From Paramylibacter kogurei (GTDB lineage: Bacteria > Pseudomonadota > Alphaproteobacteria > Rhodobacterales > Rhodobacteraceae), in contig NZ_MDGM01000013.1 of the NCBI RefSeq assembly GCF_002742285.1, positions 82,455 through 146,454 on the forward strand: a stretch of 64,000 bases of DNA. The letters are read 5' to 3'. Made by a program: the position numbers and the translations under genes. Shown piece after piece: positions 36,638-46,011 of this stretch. Position 1 is the stretch's first letter; each line of letters opens with the position of its first letter. The notes beneath the pieces were generated by a model. It saw only the letters and a list, made by a program, of their open reading frames with translations, was not told the DNA's origin and did not search any database.

Positions 36638-37009
36638 ATGGCTGAACATAACATCGAACGTGCGAAATCCGATATTTCCAAAGCATTGGAAGAAACATTC
36701 GAGGCTGACGGAAACGGGTTTGAGCGCAAGTTAAAACAAGCAGGGCGGTATTTACCCCGCCGCGTGAGCAAGGATGCAGCCTATTTGCTTGAGGCAGAAA
36801 AACAGCTCAAACACCCAAAATTTCGCCGCTTTGTCGATCAAAATCGGATCAAGGCCGCACGTGATAATGTGATCCGCCAAACCCGCGGTGTGGATTTGCA
36901 GGCGGATCGATCGCGCGCTCGGTTTCAATGGGGCGCAAGCCTTGTTTTACAACTATTGCTTGCCTGCGCCCTGATCTTTGGTTTTGCACGGTTTGTCGGT
37001 GCGATTTAA
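36638..37009 (+). CDS. Tail-anchored-like membrane protein of unknown function
   Basis: 123 residues: a charged N-terminal region (AKSDISKALEETFEADGNGF, a run of basic helices) and a single C-terminal membrane helix (LVLQLLLACALIFGFARF). The ATG at 36638 follows GGGGGA closely; an in-frame ATG at 36593 is possible but gives an atypical start. Family not recognised. The stop overlaps the convergent pirin gene by 4 bp. Confidence 0.6.
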   Translation: MAEHNIERAKSDISKALEETFEADGNGFERKLKQAGRYLPRRVSKDAAYLLEAEKQLKHPKFRRFVDQNRIKAARDNVIRQTRGVDLQADRSRARFQWGASLVLQLLLACALIFGFARFVGAI

Positions 37010-37917
37010 TGCGCTGGTTTGATAAAGGTACCGTTGTTTAGCTCGGCAATTGCTGTGCGCAATTCATCGCGTGTGTTCATCACGATTGGGCCGTGCCACG
37101 CGACGGGTTCCTCGATTGGTTTGCCTGAAATCAACAGAAAACGAATGCCTTCTTCACCCGCTTGCACGGTGACGCTGTCACCTGTGTCAAATTTCACCAA
37201 TGTGCGGTTGCCCGACATATCGCGAATGTTCACCTCTTGGCCGAACACCTCTTTTTCCAGCAAAACACCTGTGGGGGTAGAGGCATAATCAAACATGCCA
37301 GAACCCTCAAACACATAGGCGAATGCCTTGCGATAGGTATCGACAGGAAATGTTTTTTTCACACCCGCTGGCACAAAAATATCCAGATATTGCGGATCGG
37401 CGGCGATCCCATCAACAGGGCCGGTTTTGCCCCAGAACGATCCCACGATGACCTTTACCACGGTTCCGTCATCTTCTTGGATCACAGGAATTTCCTTGGC
37501 TTCAACATCTTGGTATCGCGGTGCGGTCATTTTCAATTCTGAGGGTAGGTTCGCCCAGAGTTGAAAGCCATGCATTTGCCCATTCGCATTTCCGCGCGGC
37601 ATTTCTTGGTGCATGATTCCAGACCCAGATGTCATCCATTGGATATCACCTGCGCCAAGCGTGCCGGTGTTACCAAGGCTGTCGCCATGATCAACCTCAC
37701 CTGACAAAACGTAAGTGATGGTTTCAATGCCGCGATGCGGATGCCACGGAAACCCGTTTTGATAACCGCTTGGATCTTCGTTGCGAAAATCGTCGAACAG
37801 CAGAAATGGATCAAGCGAGGTTGGATCATGAAATCCAAACGCGCGATGCAATGATACGCCAGCGCCCTCCATCGTGGGTTGGGCAAGGCTGGTGGATTTT
37901 ACAGGACGTACAGACAT
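37006..37917 (-). CDS. Pirin family protein
   Basis: 303-residue bicupin. The N-terminal cupin has FPWHPHRGIETITYVLSGEV and HQEMPRGN, supplying the His/Glu metal ligands of pirins (Fe). Some bacterial pirins are quercetin dioxygenases; others bind partner enzymes. AAAGGA is before the ATG at 37917. Its function here is unknown. Confidence 0.9.
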   Translation of the reverse strand: MSVRPVKSTSLAQPTMEGAGVSLHRAFGFHDPTSLDPFLLFDDFRNEDPSGYQNGFPWHPHRGIETITYVLSGEVDHGDSLGNTGTLGAGDIQWMTSGSGIMHQEMPRGNANGQMHGFQLWANLPSELKMTAPRYQDVEAKEIPVIQEDDGTVVKVIVGSFWGKTGPVDGIAADPQYLDIFVPAGVKKTFPVDTYRKAFAYVFEGSGMFDYASTPTGVLLEKEVFGQEVNIRDMSGNRTLVKFDTGDSVTVQAGEEGIRFLLISGKPIEEPVAWHGPIVMNTRDELRTAIAELNNGTFIKPAH

Positions 37918-38090
37918 AGTTGTTTTCCTTTCATATGTGAACTTGCCATAGAGATAGCGCATCAGCGGCAATTTTTACATAAAATACATGGAAAAGCAGT
38001 GTTGCGACATTGGAAACGATGCGATCTGTCGGAATTGGGATTGCAATCATATCTCGTGTTTATCAGGCTGTGAAAAACAGGAGAGATTTC

Positions 38091-39050
38091 ATGAAAATAG
38101 GATTTATCGGGCTTGGCAATGTGGGTGGGAAACTGTCGGGTAGCTTGCTGCGCAATGGTTTCGATTTGATGGTGCATGATTTGAACGCGGATTTGGTTGC
38201 TGGGTTCGTTGAACGTGGCGCCAATGCGGGCGAAAGCCCCGCGCAATTGATGCGCGATTGCGATGTTGTGATTACGTGTTTGCCATCGCCCGCGGCCTGT
38301 GCGGTTGTGGTTGAGGGTGACAATGGATTGTTGCAATCCATGGGCGCGGGAAAAATATGGCTTGAAATGTCAACAACTGATGAAGCAGAGGTCAAACGTC
38401 TGGGTGCCAAGGTGATTGCGGCTGGCGGTGCGGCGGTGGATTGCCCCGTGTCGGGTGGGTGTCATCGCGCCGATACAGGCAACATTAGTATTTTTGCCGG
38501 TTGTGATCGCGCCACCTTTGAACGGGTTTTGCCGATCCTGACCACATTGGGGCGACGTGTGCTTCATACCGGTGATTTGGGCACGGCATCGGTGTTAAAA
38601 GTGTTAACCAATTATTTGGCAACTGCCAATTTGATCACGGTGTGCGAAGCATTGACCGTGGCCAAGGGGGCGGGGATGGATTTGAACACGGCATACGAGG
38701 CGATGGCGATTTCATCGGGCACCAGTTTTGTGCATGAAACCGAAGGCCAAGTGATCCTGAATGGATCGCGTGATATCAGTTTCACAATGGATTTGGTGCT
38801 CAAAGACATTGGTTTATTCCAAGACGTGGCAGACCGCGCAGGCGTGCCATTGGAAATGAACCCATTGATGATCAAAATATTCAAGGATGGCATTGCGCGA
38901 TTTGGAGAACGCGAATTATCGCCCAACATTATCAAACGTTTGGAACAGGCCACTGGGTTGGATATTACGGCACCTGGGTTCCCTGCGGAAATGGTGGATG
39001 ATGAGCCAGAAGAGCAGGGTTACGAGGTGATCCCAACGGGGCGACGTTAA
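38091..39050 (+). CDS. 3-hydroxyisobutyrate dehydrogenase family oxidoreductase
   Basis: 319-residue beta-hydroxyacid dehydrogenase. It has an N-terminal NAD(P) fold (IGFIGLGNVGGKLSGSLL), DCPVSGGCHRADTG as the substrate-binding motif and the catalytic Lys in VLKVLTNYL. Family members oxidise 3-hydroxyisobutyrate, tartronate semialdehyde or 6-phosphogluconate; the actual substrate is not evident. CAGGAGAG lies before the ATG. A short polar tail extends past the fold. Confidence 0.85.
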   Translation: MKIGFIGLGNVGGKLSGSLLRNGFDLMVHDLNADLVAGFVERGANAGESPAQLMRDCDVVITCLPSPAACAVVVEGDNGLLQSMGAGKIWLEMSTTDEAEVKRLGAKVIAAGGAAVDCPVSGGCHRADTGNISIFAGCDRATFERVLPILTTLGRRVLHTGDLGTASVLKVLTNYLATANLITVCEALTVAKGAGMDLNTAYEAMAISSGTSFVHETEGQVILNGSRDISFTMDLVLKDIGLFQDVADRAGVPLEMNPLMIKIFKDGIARFGERELSPNIIKRLEQATGLDITAPGFPAEMVDDEPEEQGYEVIPTGRR

Positions 39051-39349
39051 TCGCGCCTTTGTTTTTTGGCTGCGCGTTCTTTGATGATCCCAATCGCGTT
39101 GCGAAACCCGAGCGCTGCCAACATACCGAGCATAATCGCAGGCACATCAAGTGCCTGTGTCATTGGTGGCAGTGACAGCAACAATTGCAAAACATACCAT
39201 ATAACCATTGCCACCAAAGCGATGGCCAACACATAGAGCACGCTTCGTTTTAACAACGCCGTTTCGCGCATATTGCCAAATCGTTCGAGCAAAAATACCA
39301 ATGCAATTGTGATGGCAAAACTGGTGGCGATAATTTGGTAAAATGTCAT
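39047..39349 (-). CDS. Small three-helix membrane protein
   Basis: 100 residues with about three membrane helices (FYQIIATSFAITIALVFLL, VLYVLAIALVAMVIWYVL and a C-terminal one) and a basic cytoplasmic tail (RAAKKQRRD). The stop overlaps the convergent dehydrogenase by 4 bp. Family not recognised. Confidence 0.55.
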   Translation of the reverse strand: MTFYQIIATSFAITIALVFLLERFGNMRETALLKRSVLYVLAIALVAMVIWYVLQLLLSLPPMTQALDVPAIMLGMLAALGFRNAIGIIKERAAKKQRRD

Positions 39350-39454
39350 GGCGCATCCATGCCGCGCATACACAGAATTGTCAATTATTTCCGAATTGCC
39401 CTGTCATCATGCCCGCGTTAGGGTGGTGTGAAAATCGCAATAAGGAATGGTAAA

Positions 39455-39898
39455 ATGCGTTATGTGCATACGATGGTACGTGTCAGCGATCTGGATGAAT
39501 CGCTTGATTTTTGGGTGAATAAATTCGGATTGGTTGAAACGCGCCGCAAAGAGGTACCAGCGGGAAAGTTCACGCTTATTTTTCTGGCAGCACCCGCAGA
39601 TGAAACAACATCGCGCGAAACCGCAGCACCCGAATTGGAACTTACATATAACTGGGACAGCGATGAAAAACTGGAAACAGGGCGCAGTTGGGGGCATTTG
39701 GCATATCGCGTCGATAATATTTATGAAACGTGCCAACGATTGGCGGATGCGGGCGTGGTGATTAACCGCCCACCACGCGATGGATATATGGCATTTGTGA
39801 AATCACCCGATAATGTTTCCATCGAATTGATCCAAGAAGGTGACGCATTGCCAGCGGCCGAACCTTGGGCATCCATGGAAAATATCGGCGATTGGTGA
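39455..39898 (+). CDS. gloA: Lactoylglutathione lyase (glyoxalase I)
   Basis: 147 residues. Glyoxalase I isomerises the hemithioacetal of methylglyoxal and glutathione to S-lactoylglutathione. The four metal ligands are seen in order: His5 (RYVHTMVRV), Glu in LELTYNW, His in WGHLAYRV and Glu in SIELIQEG. AAGGA is 8 bases upstream. It resembles the Ni/Co-type bacterial enzyme by length. Confidence 0.92.
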   Translation: MRYVHTMVRVSDLDESLDFWVNKFGLVETRRKEVPAGKFTLIFLAAPADETTSRETAAPELELTYNWDSDEKLETGRSWGHLAYRVDNIYETCQRLADAGVVINRPPRDGYMAFVKSPDNVSIELIQEGDALPAAEPWASMENIGDW

Positions 39899-39992
39899 TG
39901 AGGCGCACTTATTTACGAAAATAACCCTGTCTTTGGATTTTGGAAAACGCAGAACCTGTGATTAAATTCACGGGTTCTTTTATGGTGGTCAG

Positions 39993-40988
39993 ATGCGTTC
40001 ACTTACCAAACCAAATCCAGAGTTTACCTATGACGCTGCGGTGCAAATTGCAGCGTTGATTGCGCATCGTGATCGCGTGCATGCGGACCCCGCAGATAGC
40101 CGCCAAATACCAGATGTCGGTCAGGCGGGGCATGTATTAATTGCCACGTGGAATATTGCCAATTTTGGGCAACACAAACGGCGTGACATTGATATTGCAG
40201 TGATTGCTGAAATCATCAGCTGGTTTGAAATTATCGCCATCCAAGAGGTTGCGGATAACCTGATTGATTTTGAAAAATTGATGGCCGTTTTACCCAATCA
40301 TTTTTCATATATCTTTAATGACAAGGCCGGAAATGGGGAACGCGCGGCCTATGTTTTTGATACGCGCCGTGTGCGTCTGGGTGCCAAAATGGGCGAGGTG
40401 GGCGTGGTGGAATCCGATCGTGATAATATTACGTTTGATGATGGCGATGGGCTGCCGAATGTTGCGTTTCAAGGGTATAATCGCAATCCGTTATTGTGCA
40501 GTTTTGAAATTGAAAATCATCGATTGTTAATGGCAAATTGTCACCTGTTGTATGGTCCACAAGATACCGCACAAAACCGCGCATTATCATTGAAACAACG
40601 TCAACTCGAAGCATATGCAATATCGCGCTGGTGTGATTTGCGGCGAAAATCCAAAAATGCGTGGACTAAAAATATCATGGCGGTGGGCGATTTTAATTTG
40701 CCGCATGCAAATGATGGTGATCCGATTTTTGAAGCATTGTTAGATCGCGGTTTGCGATTGCCGCAACATGAAACCCGAATCCCTACCAATGTTTCGGATT
40801 CGCATGATTATGATCAAATTGCAGTCACGCCCGGGTTGGTTCAGCAAACCGTGGATACTGGGGTTTTTGATTTTGATGCGGTGGTATTTGGTGAAATTTG
40901 GGATGCAAATGCCACGTCATATTGGCGAACTTGCGCAAAATATTATGTATCCGACCACCGTCCGTTGTGGATGTTGCTAAAATTTTGA
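39993..40988 (+). CDS. Endonuclease/exonuclease/phosphatase family protein
   Basis: 331-residue DNase I-like (EEP) fold. The catalytic set is complete: TWNIANFG, the Glu in IAIQEV, NCHLLYG, GDFN and the terminal SDHRP. There is no signal peptide, so it is cytoplasmic; substrates could be DNA, RNA or a phosphoester lipid. No neighbour suggests a pathway. Confidence 0.85.
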   Translation: MRSLTKPNPEFTYDAAVQIAALIAHRDRVHADPADSRQIPDVGQAGHVLIATWNIANFGQHKRRDIDIAVIAEIISWFEIIAIQEVADNLIDFEKLMAVLPNHFSYIFNDKAGNGERAAYVFDTRRVRLGAKMGEVGVVESDRDNITFDDGDGLPNVAFQGYNRNPLLCSFEIENHRLLMANCHLLYGPQDTAQNRALSLKQRQLEAYAISRWCDLRRKSKNAWTKNIMAVGDFNLPHANDGDPIFEALLDRGLRLPQHETRIPTNVSDSHDYDQIAVTPGLVQQTVDTGVFDFDAVVFGEIWDANATSYWRTCAKYYVSDHRPLWMLLKF

Positions 40989-41187
40989 TCACTTGCCCAA
41001 TTTTTAGGGTCGTCGCACTGCATTGCACGTCAAGCGTGTAAAAGGGTAATAAAATTTTGACGTAACGAAATCAGAGACTTGCGTTATTGCGAAACTTCGC
41101 TACGCTTTGCCCATGCTGCTTAAGTAGTATTTTGACGAAGCTGCGCGGGAACAAACATATGATCCCCGCACCCTAGGGAGGAATTTA

Positions 41188-42270
41188 ATGGAACGTCGGA
41201 AATTTTTAACGGGCGCAGCAGTTGCTGGCGCCGCTACAACACTTGCTGCTCCGTCCGTAGCACAAGGCAAAATCGAGATGGCTTTGGTATCCACATGGCC
41301 ACGTGATTTCCCTGGTTTGGGTCTGCCTGCACAACGTTTTGCGGCACGTGTACAAGAACTAACTGATGGTGAAATTCAAACAACATATTACGCTGCTGGC
41401 GAACGTGTTGGCGCATTTGATAGCTTTGACGAAGTTGCTTCTGGCAATGCCCAAGGTTACATCGGTGCGGAATATTACTGGAAGGGTAAGCACCCAGGTT
41501 TTGCACCATTCACAGCGATTCCATTTGGTTTGACATATACCGAAATGGACGCATGGATGCGTTATGCAGGTGGTCAAGAATTGTGGGATGAATTGGGCGC
41601 AGAATTTGGCGTCAAAGGTCTGGCAATGGGTAACACCGGTGTTCAGATGGGTGGTTGGTTCAACAAAGAAATCAACAGCCTTGATGACATGAAAGGCTTG
41701 AAAATGCGTATGCCAGGTTTGGGTGGCGACGTTCTGGCCAAAATCGGTGCATCACCAGTTTCACTGCCAGGTGGTCAAATTTATGAAAACCTTGTGTCTG
41801 GTGCGATTGATGCAACGGAATGGGTTGGCCCGTTCAATGACTATTTCATGAAGTTCTATGAAGCGGCGAAATATTACTATTTCCCTGGTATGCACGAGCC
41901 AGGTGCACAATTGGCCGTTGGCTTTAACAAAGCATTCTGGGATGGTCTTTCAAAGAACCATCAAGAAATTATCAAAGCGGCAGCCGCCGAAGAAAACACG
42001 CAGACCATGGCGGAAACAAACGCAAACAATGGTTTGTATTTGAACCGTTTGATCAACGATCACGGTGTTGAACTGCGTGAATTCAACGATGACGTTTACG
42101 AAGGTTTCGGCGAAGCCGCAGAAGAAGTGATCGAAGAAGCACGCGATCATTCTGATTTGTCTAAACGCATCTATGACAGCCACCTTAAGGCACGCGCCGA
42201 AATCGGTGCATGGACAGCGTTGTCAGATACGGCATATGTTCAAAAACGTAACAACGTTTTGAACCGCTAG
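41188..42270 (+). CDS. TRAP transporter substrate-binding protein, TakP-like
   Basis: 360 residues. A twin-arginine-like signal (MERRKFLTGAAVAGAATTLA) precedes a DctP-fold periplasmic protein with LVSTWPRDFPGLG, MRMPGLGGDVLAKIGASPVS and GAIDATEWVGPFND, resembling 2-keto acid binding TakP. GGGAGG precedes the ATG. It is first in a TRAP operon; a terminator-like hairpin downstream probably reduces transcription of the permease genes, giving excess binding protein. Confidence 0.9.
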   Translation: MERRKFLTGAAVAGAATTLAAPSVAQGKIEMALVSTWPRDFPGLGLPAQRFAARVQELTDGEIQTTYYAAGERVGAFDSFDEVASGNAQGYIGAEYYWKGKHPGFAPFTAIPFGLTYTEMDAWMRYAGGQELWDELGAEFGVKGLAMGNTGVQMGGWFNKEINSLDDMKGLKMRMPGLGGDVLAKIGASPVSLPGGQIYENLVSGAIDATEWVGPFNDYFMKFYEAAKYYYFPGMHEPGAQLAVGFNKAFWDGLSKNHQEIIKAAAAEENTQTMAETNANNGLYLNRLINDHGVELREFNDDVYEGFGEAAEEVIEEARDHSDLSKRIYDSHLKARAEIGAWTALSDTAYVQKRNNVLNR

Positions 42271-42292
42271 GTTTGTAAAACCGCGAAATTTG

Positions 42293-42324
42293 GGCCGAGA
42301 CGGGAAACTGTCTCGGCCTGTTTT
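42293..42324 (+). terminator. Hairpin between dctP and permease genes
   Basis: The stem GGCCGAGACGG / CTGTCTCGGCC with a GAAA-like loop is followed by TGTTTTC. A leaky terminator here would explain stoichiometric excess of the binding protein. Confidence 0.7.
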
Positions 42325-42363
42325 CGAAACGCAACATACTCTGTTGTGAATCAGGAGTTTTTT

Positions 42364-43347
42364 ATGGCGACGACAACGTCACCTGTTTCGACAGGACTTT
42401 TTTCTAACACTTTGTTCATCCGTGCGCTTGGCTGGTCAAATCTGGCGGTCATGTTTGCATTTTTGGCAAATACATTTGCAACCTTTTGGATTGGGTTGCC
42501 CGGTTCATCGTTCAGTGGTGGCGCAATTGGGATCATGCAAATGTTGCTTTATCCCGTTTCAATAATCATCGCGGTTATGTTGGTGCTACGCAGTTCAGAT
42601 CGCACCCTGCGTCAGGACAGTTTTCGCATTTCCGACATTAATGTCTTTTTCATTCGCGCGGCATTTTGGATCGTGCTGTTGATCGGGCTGGTCGATTCCG
42701 TGATCTCGTTCTTGCGCATCGAAGAAATGTTATTGCCCCTTGTTGGCGAAGAGTTAGAAAAAAATCTTATCCGTCCGTTATTTCGTGGCCCATATGTGCA
42801 TGTGCCACTGATGATTTTGGGCATAATCATTGCGATGTTTACCAAAACCAAAGGGTTCCATTGGTTGGCATTGTTGATTGTTGTCGCGGAATTATTGATC
42901 GTGATATTCCGATTTATTTTCTCTTACGAACAGGCGTTTATGGCAGATTTGGTGCGGTTTTGGTACGGCGCGTTTTTCCTGTTTGCCAGCGCGTTTACAT
43001 TGCTGGAAGAAGGCCATGTTCGGGTCGATATTTTTTACGCAGGTATGGCGGAAAAATCCAAAGGTTGGATCAATGCGATTGGTTCAATATTCTTGGGAAT
43101 GACATTGTGCTGGACCATTTTAATTTTGGGCATGGCGCAAAAAACATCCATCATCAACAGCCCGATTTTGCGGTTTGAAACAACTCAATCTGGATATGGG
43201 CTTTATGTGAAATATCTGATGGCAGGGTTTTTAGGCGTATTCGCCATATCTATGATGATTCAATTTGTCAGTTATTTGATGGGGGCCGTCGCGGATTATC
43301 GCGGCGAAGAAGGTAAATACGAACCAAACGGTTCAGGAGCACACTAA
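42364..43347 (+). CDS. TRAP small permease (DctQ/TakQ), extended
   Basis: 327 residues with about seven hydrophobic segments, longer than the usual 160-220 residues and four helices of DctQ. The conserved DctQ core, with RFWYGAFFLFASAFTLLEEGHVRVD, is in the C-terminal half. AGGAG precedes the ATG. It overlaps the large permease start by one base (TAATG), so translation is coupled. Confidence 0.85.
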   Translation: MATTTSPVSTGLFSNTLFIRALGWSNLAVMFAFLANTFATFWIGLPGSSFSGGAIGIMQMLLYPVSIIIAVMLVLRSSDRTLRQDSFRISDINVFFIRAAFWIVLLIGLVDSVISFLRIEEMLLPLVGEELEKNLIRPLFRGPYVHVPLMILGIIIAMFTKTKGFHWLALLIVVAELLIVIFRFIFSYEQAFMADLVRFWYGAFFLFASAFTLLEEGHVRVDIFYAGMAEKSKGWINAIGSIFLGMTLCWTILILGMAQKTSIINSPILRFETTQSGYGLYVKYLMAGFLGVFAISMMIQFVSYLMGAVADYRGEEGKYEPNGSGAH

Positions 43348-45995
43348 TGGAACTGTTTTTCCTACTTATTTTGGTTGTACTAATGGCAACGGCGCTTGGT
43401 TCTGGCTATCCCGTTGCATTCGCATTGCCTGGATCATCCATCATTACAATTATGCTGGCAGCAGGGACGGGATATTTATTCACCGGTGATTCAACTGCCT
43501 ATTTTGATCAAGGTGGCGCATCGCAATGGTTGTCGGCAGGGGTGACAAACCTGCGCGGGGTTTATTGGGAACCTGAACGCGATACTTTGATTGCGATTCC
43601 GCTGTTTATTTTCATGGGCATCATGTTGCAGCGATCCAAAATTGCCGAAGACCTGTTGATTACAATGGCCAATCTGTTTGGCCCTGTTCCAGGTGGTTTG
43701 GGGATTTCGGTTGTCTTTGTTGGCGCGCTTTTGGCAGCGACAACAGGGATTGTTGGGGCGACGGTTGTTGCGATGGGTTTGATTTCATTGCCTGCAATGC
43801 TGCGCAATAACTATTCACAAAGCTTGGCCACAGGCACGATTGCGGCGTCGGGTACATTGGGTCAAATTATTCCCCCATCTATCGTTTTGATTATTCTTGC
43901 GGATCAGTTGGCATCAGCCGCCGATCAAGGTTCAAACCTGCGCAAAGCATTGTACAAGGCAAACACAGGCGATCCCGCAATGCCAACCAGTTTTGATGTG
44001 GTGTCCACATCGGCGGGTGAAATGTTCCTTGGGGCGTTTATCCCTGGGCTTGTTTTGGTTGGGCTTTATATGGCGTATATTCTGATTGCGGCGTGGTTGC
44101 GCCCAAATATCGCGCCACCAGTTGAATACACTGGCAAATATGATCGTGCATTTGCGTTCAAGGTTGTGATCACCTTGGTTCCACCATTGTTGCTGATCTT
44201 CTTGGTTTTGGGGTCAATCATGGCAGGGATTGCAACGGTTAACCAAGCGGGTGCCATTGGTGCCGCTGGTGCGTTGGTGATGTCTGGTTATCGTTTGCAA
44301 GAGGGTAAGGCACGCGCCTATTGGCCTGCAATAATTTCGGTTCTGAGCATCATTGCGATTTCGCTGATCGTTTCAAATTTTGATACCAATATCAAAAACA
44401 TCAAATCATCATCTGATATGTTTGGTGTGACGATGGCAGTGATTGCGACCATCGGTTTAATTATCGGTCTGGTCTGGAGCGGCTATCGCGCATTGGTCAC
44501 GGAAAACACGCTCGAAGGTGTGATGATCGAAACCGCCAAGGCAACATCATTGGTGTTTATCATCCTTTTGGGTGCGGCCATTTTGACCGCGGCATTCCGT
44601 GCCTTTGGCGGTGAACATTTGGTTCGCGAATTCTTAGAAGGTTTGCCAGGTGGATTCTGGACAAAATTCGTGATCGTTATGGCCGTGATCTTTGTGCTTG
44701 GTTTTTTCCTCGACTTTATTGAAATCGCTGTGGTTGTTGTACCAATCGTGGCGCCAATCTTGTTGGCGGACCCATCTGCGAATGTGACTGCTGTTTGGCT
44801 GGGGGTTATGATCGGTTTGAACATTCAAACATCATTTCTCACGCCACCCTTTGGATTTGCGCTGTTCTATTTGCGCGGGGTTGCACCTGCGGTGGTGAAA
44901 ACCATCAATATGTATAAAGGGGTTATCCCTTATATTCTGTTGCAAATCTTGGCGCTGATTATTGTGTCGGTTGCACCACCTTTGGTGAATTACCTGCCCA
45001 ATCGCGTGGCGTTATTGTCTGAAAACGCACCGCCCCCGCGTAATCCCAAGCTGAATTATTGTGTTGATCAATATGTGAGCACTGAAATCGCCACATCTGG
45101 CAACGCAATTTTGACAAGTGTCGAAACCGCGCGCCAAATTGATCTGTCGGCCTTACCACAAAGCATGCAAAAAGATATTTCTGCCAGCTTTGATAGCGTC
45201 ACCGATGCGATTGCAAAATTGGGTGATGCAGAGGTTATCGCCGCCAGCGTGACAACTGCATCAGAAACCTTTCGCCCGACGCATTCGCATGTGCGTGCGA
45301 TTGAACGCGACATGCGCCGTTTTGACGATGAAATTGACGAAATCGAAAATCGCATGAACCGTCTTGATAACGAAGATCGCAAAGCTATCTTGCAACATGA
45401 AATTGATGAACTGGCGCAAGAACGTGATGTTTTGGCGCAATCCATCCCATCTGATTGGGAGGCCAAGTTAAAAGAGTTCCGCGATTTGCAAAAACAAGAA
45501 ACATCGGCGTATCGCGGGTATTCATCCGCGGCAAACAAAGGATATGAGCCCATTGCACAAATGATGGTGATATTGGAAGGCAACGAAAATTTTGCCGCCC
45601 TTAAACCCGCATTGGAAGCGTTGCAAAAACGCGTTGGTGTGGATGCTCCGGATGATTTGGTTGATCCGTTGAAAGAGCTGTCGAGCGAATTTAACGCGGT
45701 CGAGGGCGCATCTGATGTCGCGCGTGCCATTTCCAGCGCACGTAGCGCTTTGCGCAAGTCCACGCCTTTGGTTGATGATGCCATTGAAGATATGCAAAAC
45801 GCGATGAGCGAATTTGAAACCCAGATGGCGTGGCGCACCAGTGCCAAAGAACAGATTGCTCCGCAACTGGCCACTTACGAGGACAGCCTGCGCAGCACCA
45901 TTGGTATCCGCAATCAGGCCAATTTCACACGTGATCAAGCTTTGTTTGTCGCGGGTTGTCAGGCACATCATCGCGATATTTCTTTGAATTTCTGA
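43347..45995 (+). CDS. TRAP large permease (DctM) with large C-terminal extension
   Basis: 882 residues against the usual ~430. Residues 1 to about 555 form the transporter: IPLFIFMGIMLQRSKIAEDLL, ATTGIVGATVVAMGL, SGTLGQIIPPSIVL and LTPPFGFALFYLRGV are DctM signatures, with an inserted membrane pair. Residues about 560-882 are a soluble region rich in charged coiled-coil sequence (MRRFDDEIDEIENRMNRL). The protein contains exactly two Cys, at 572 and 871, near the two ends of the extension, which would allow a disulfide if it is periplasmic. A kinase gene follows 16 bp downstream. Confidence 0.85.
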   Translation: MELFFLLILVVLMATALGSGYPVAFALPGSSIITIMLAAGTGYLFTGDSTAYFDQGGASQWLSAGVTNLRGVYWEPERDTLIAIPLFIFMGIMLQRSKIAEDLLITMANLFGPVPGGLGISVVFVGALLAATTGIVGATVVAMGLISLPAMLRNNYSQSLATGTIAASGTLGQIIPPSIVLIILADQLASAADQGSNLRKALYKANTGDPAMPTSFDVVSTSAGEMFLGAFIPGLVLVGLYMAYILIAAWLRPNIAPPVEYTGKYDRAFAFKVVITLVPPLLLIFLVLGSIMAGIATVNQAGAIGAAGALVMSGYRLQEGKARAYWPAIISVLSIIAISLIVSNFDTNIKNIKSSSDMFGVTMAVIATIGLIIGLVWSGYRALVTENTLEGVMIETAKATSLVFIILLGAAILTAAFRAFGGEHLVREFLEGLPGGFWTKFVIVMAVIFVLGFFLDFIEIAVVVVPIVAPILLADPSANVTAVWLGVMIGLNIQTSFLTPPFGFALFYLRGVAPAVVKTINMYKGVIPYILLQILALIIVSVAPPLVNYLPNRVALLSENAPPPRNPKLNYCVDQYVSTEIATSGNAILTSVETARQIDLSALPQSMQKDISASFDSVTDAIAKLGDAEVIAASVTTASETFRPTHSHVRAIERDMRRFDDEIDEIENRMNRLDNEDRKAILQHEIDELAQERDVLAQSIPSDWEAKLKEFRDLQKQETSAYRGYSSAANKGYEPIAQMMVILEGNENFAALKPALEALQKRVGVDAPDDLVDPLKELSSEFNAVEGASDVARAISSARSALRKSTPLVDDAIEDMQNAMSEFETQMAWRTSAKEQIAPQLATYEDSLRSTIGIRNQANFTRDQALFVAGCQAHHRDISLNF

Positions 45996-46011
45996 TTGGA
46001 TAAATTGGACG

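Noticed and set aside
45068..45874. 268-codon open frame antisense to the DctM extension
   Set aside because: It mirrors the charged, GC-biased codons of the real gene on the plus strand, has no ribosome site and Ser/Cys-rich low-quality protein.
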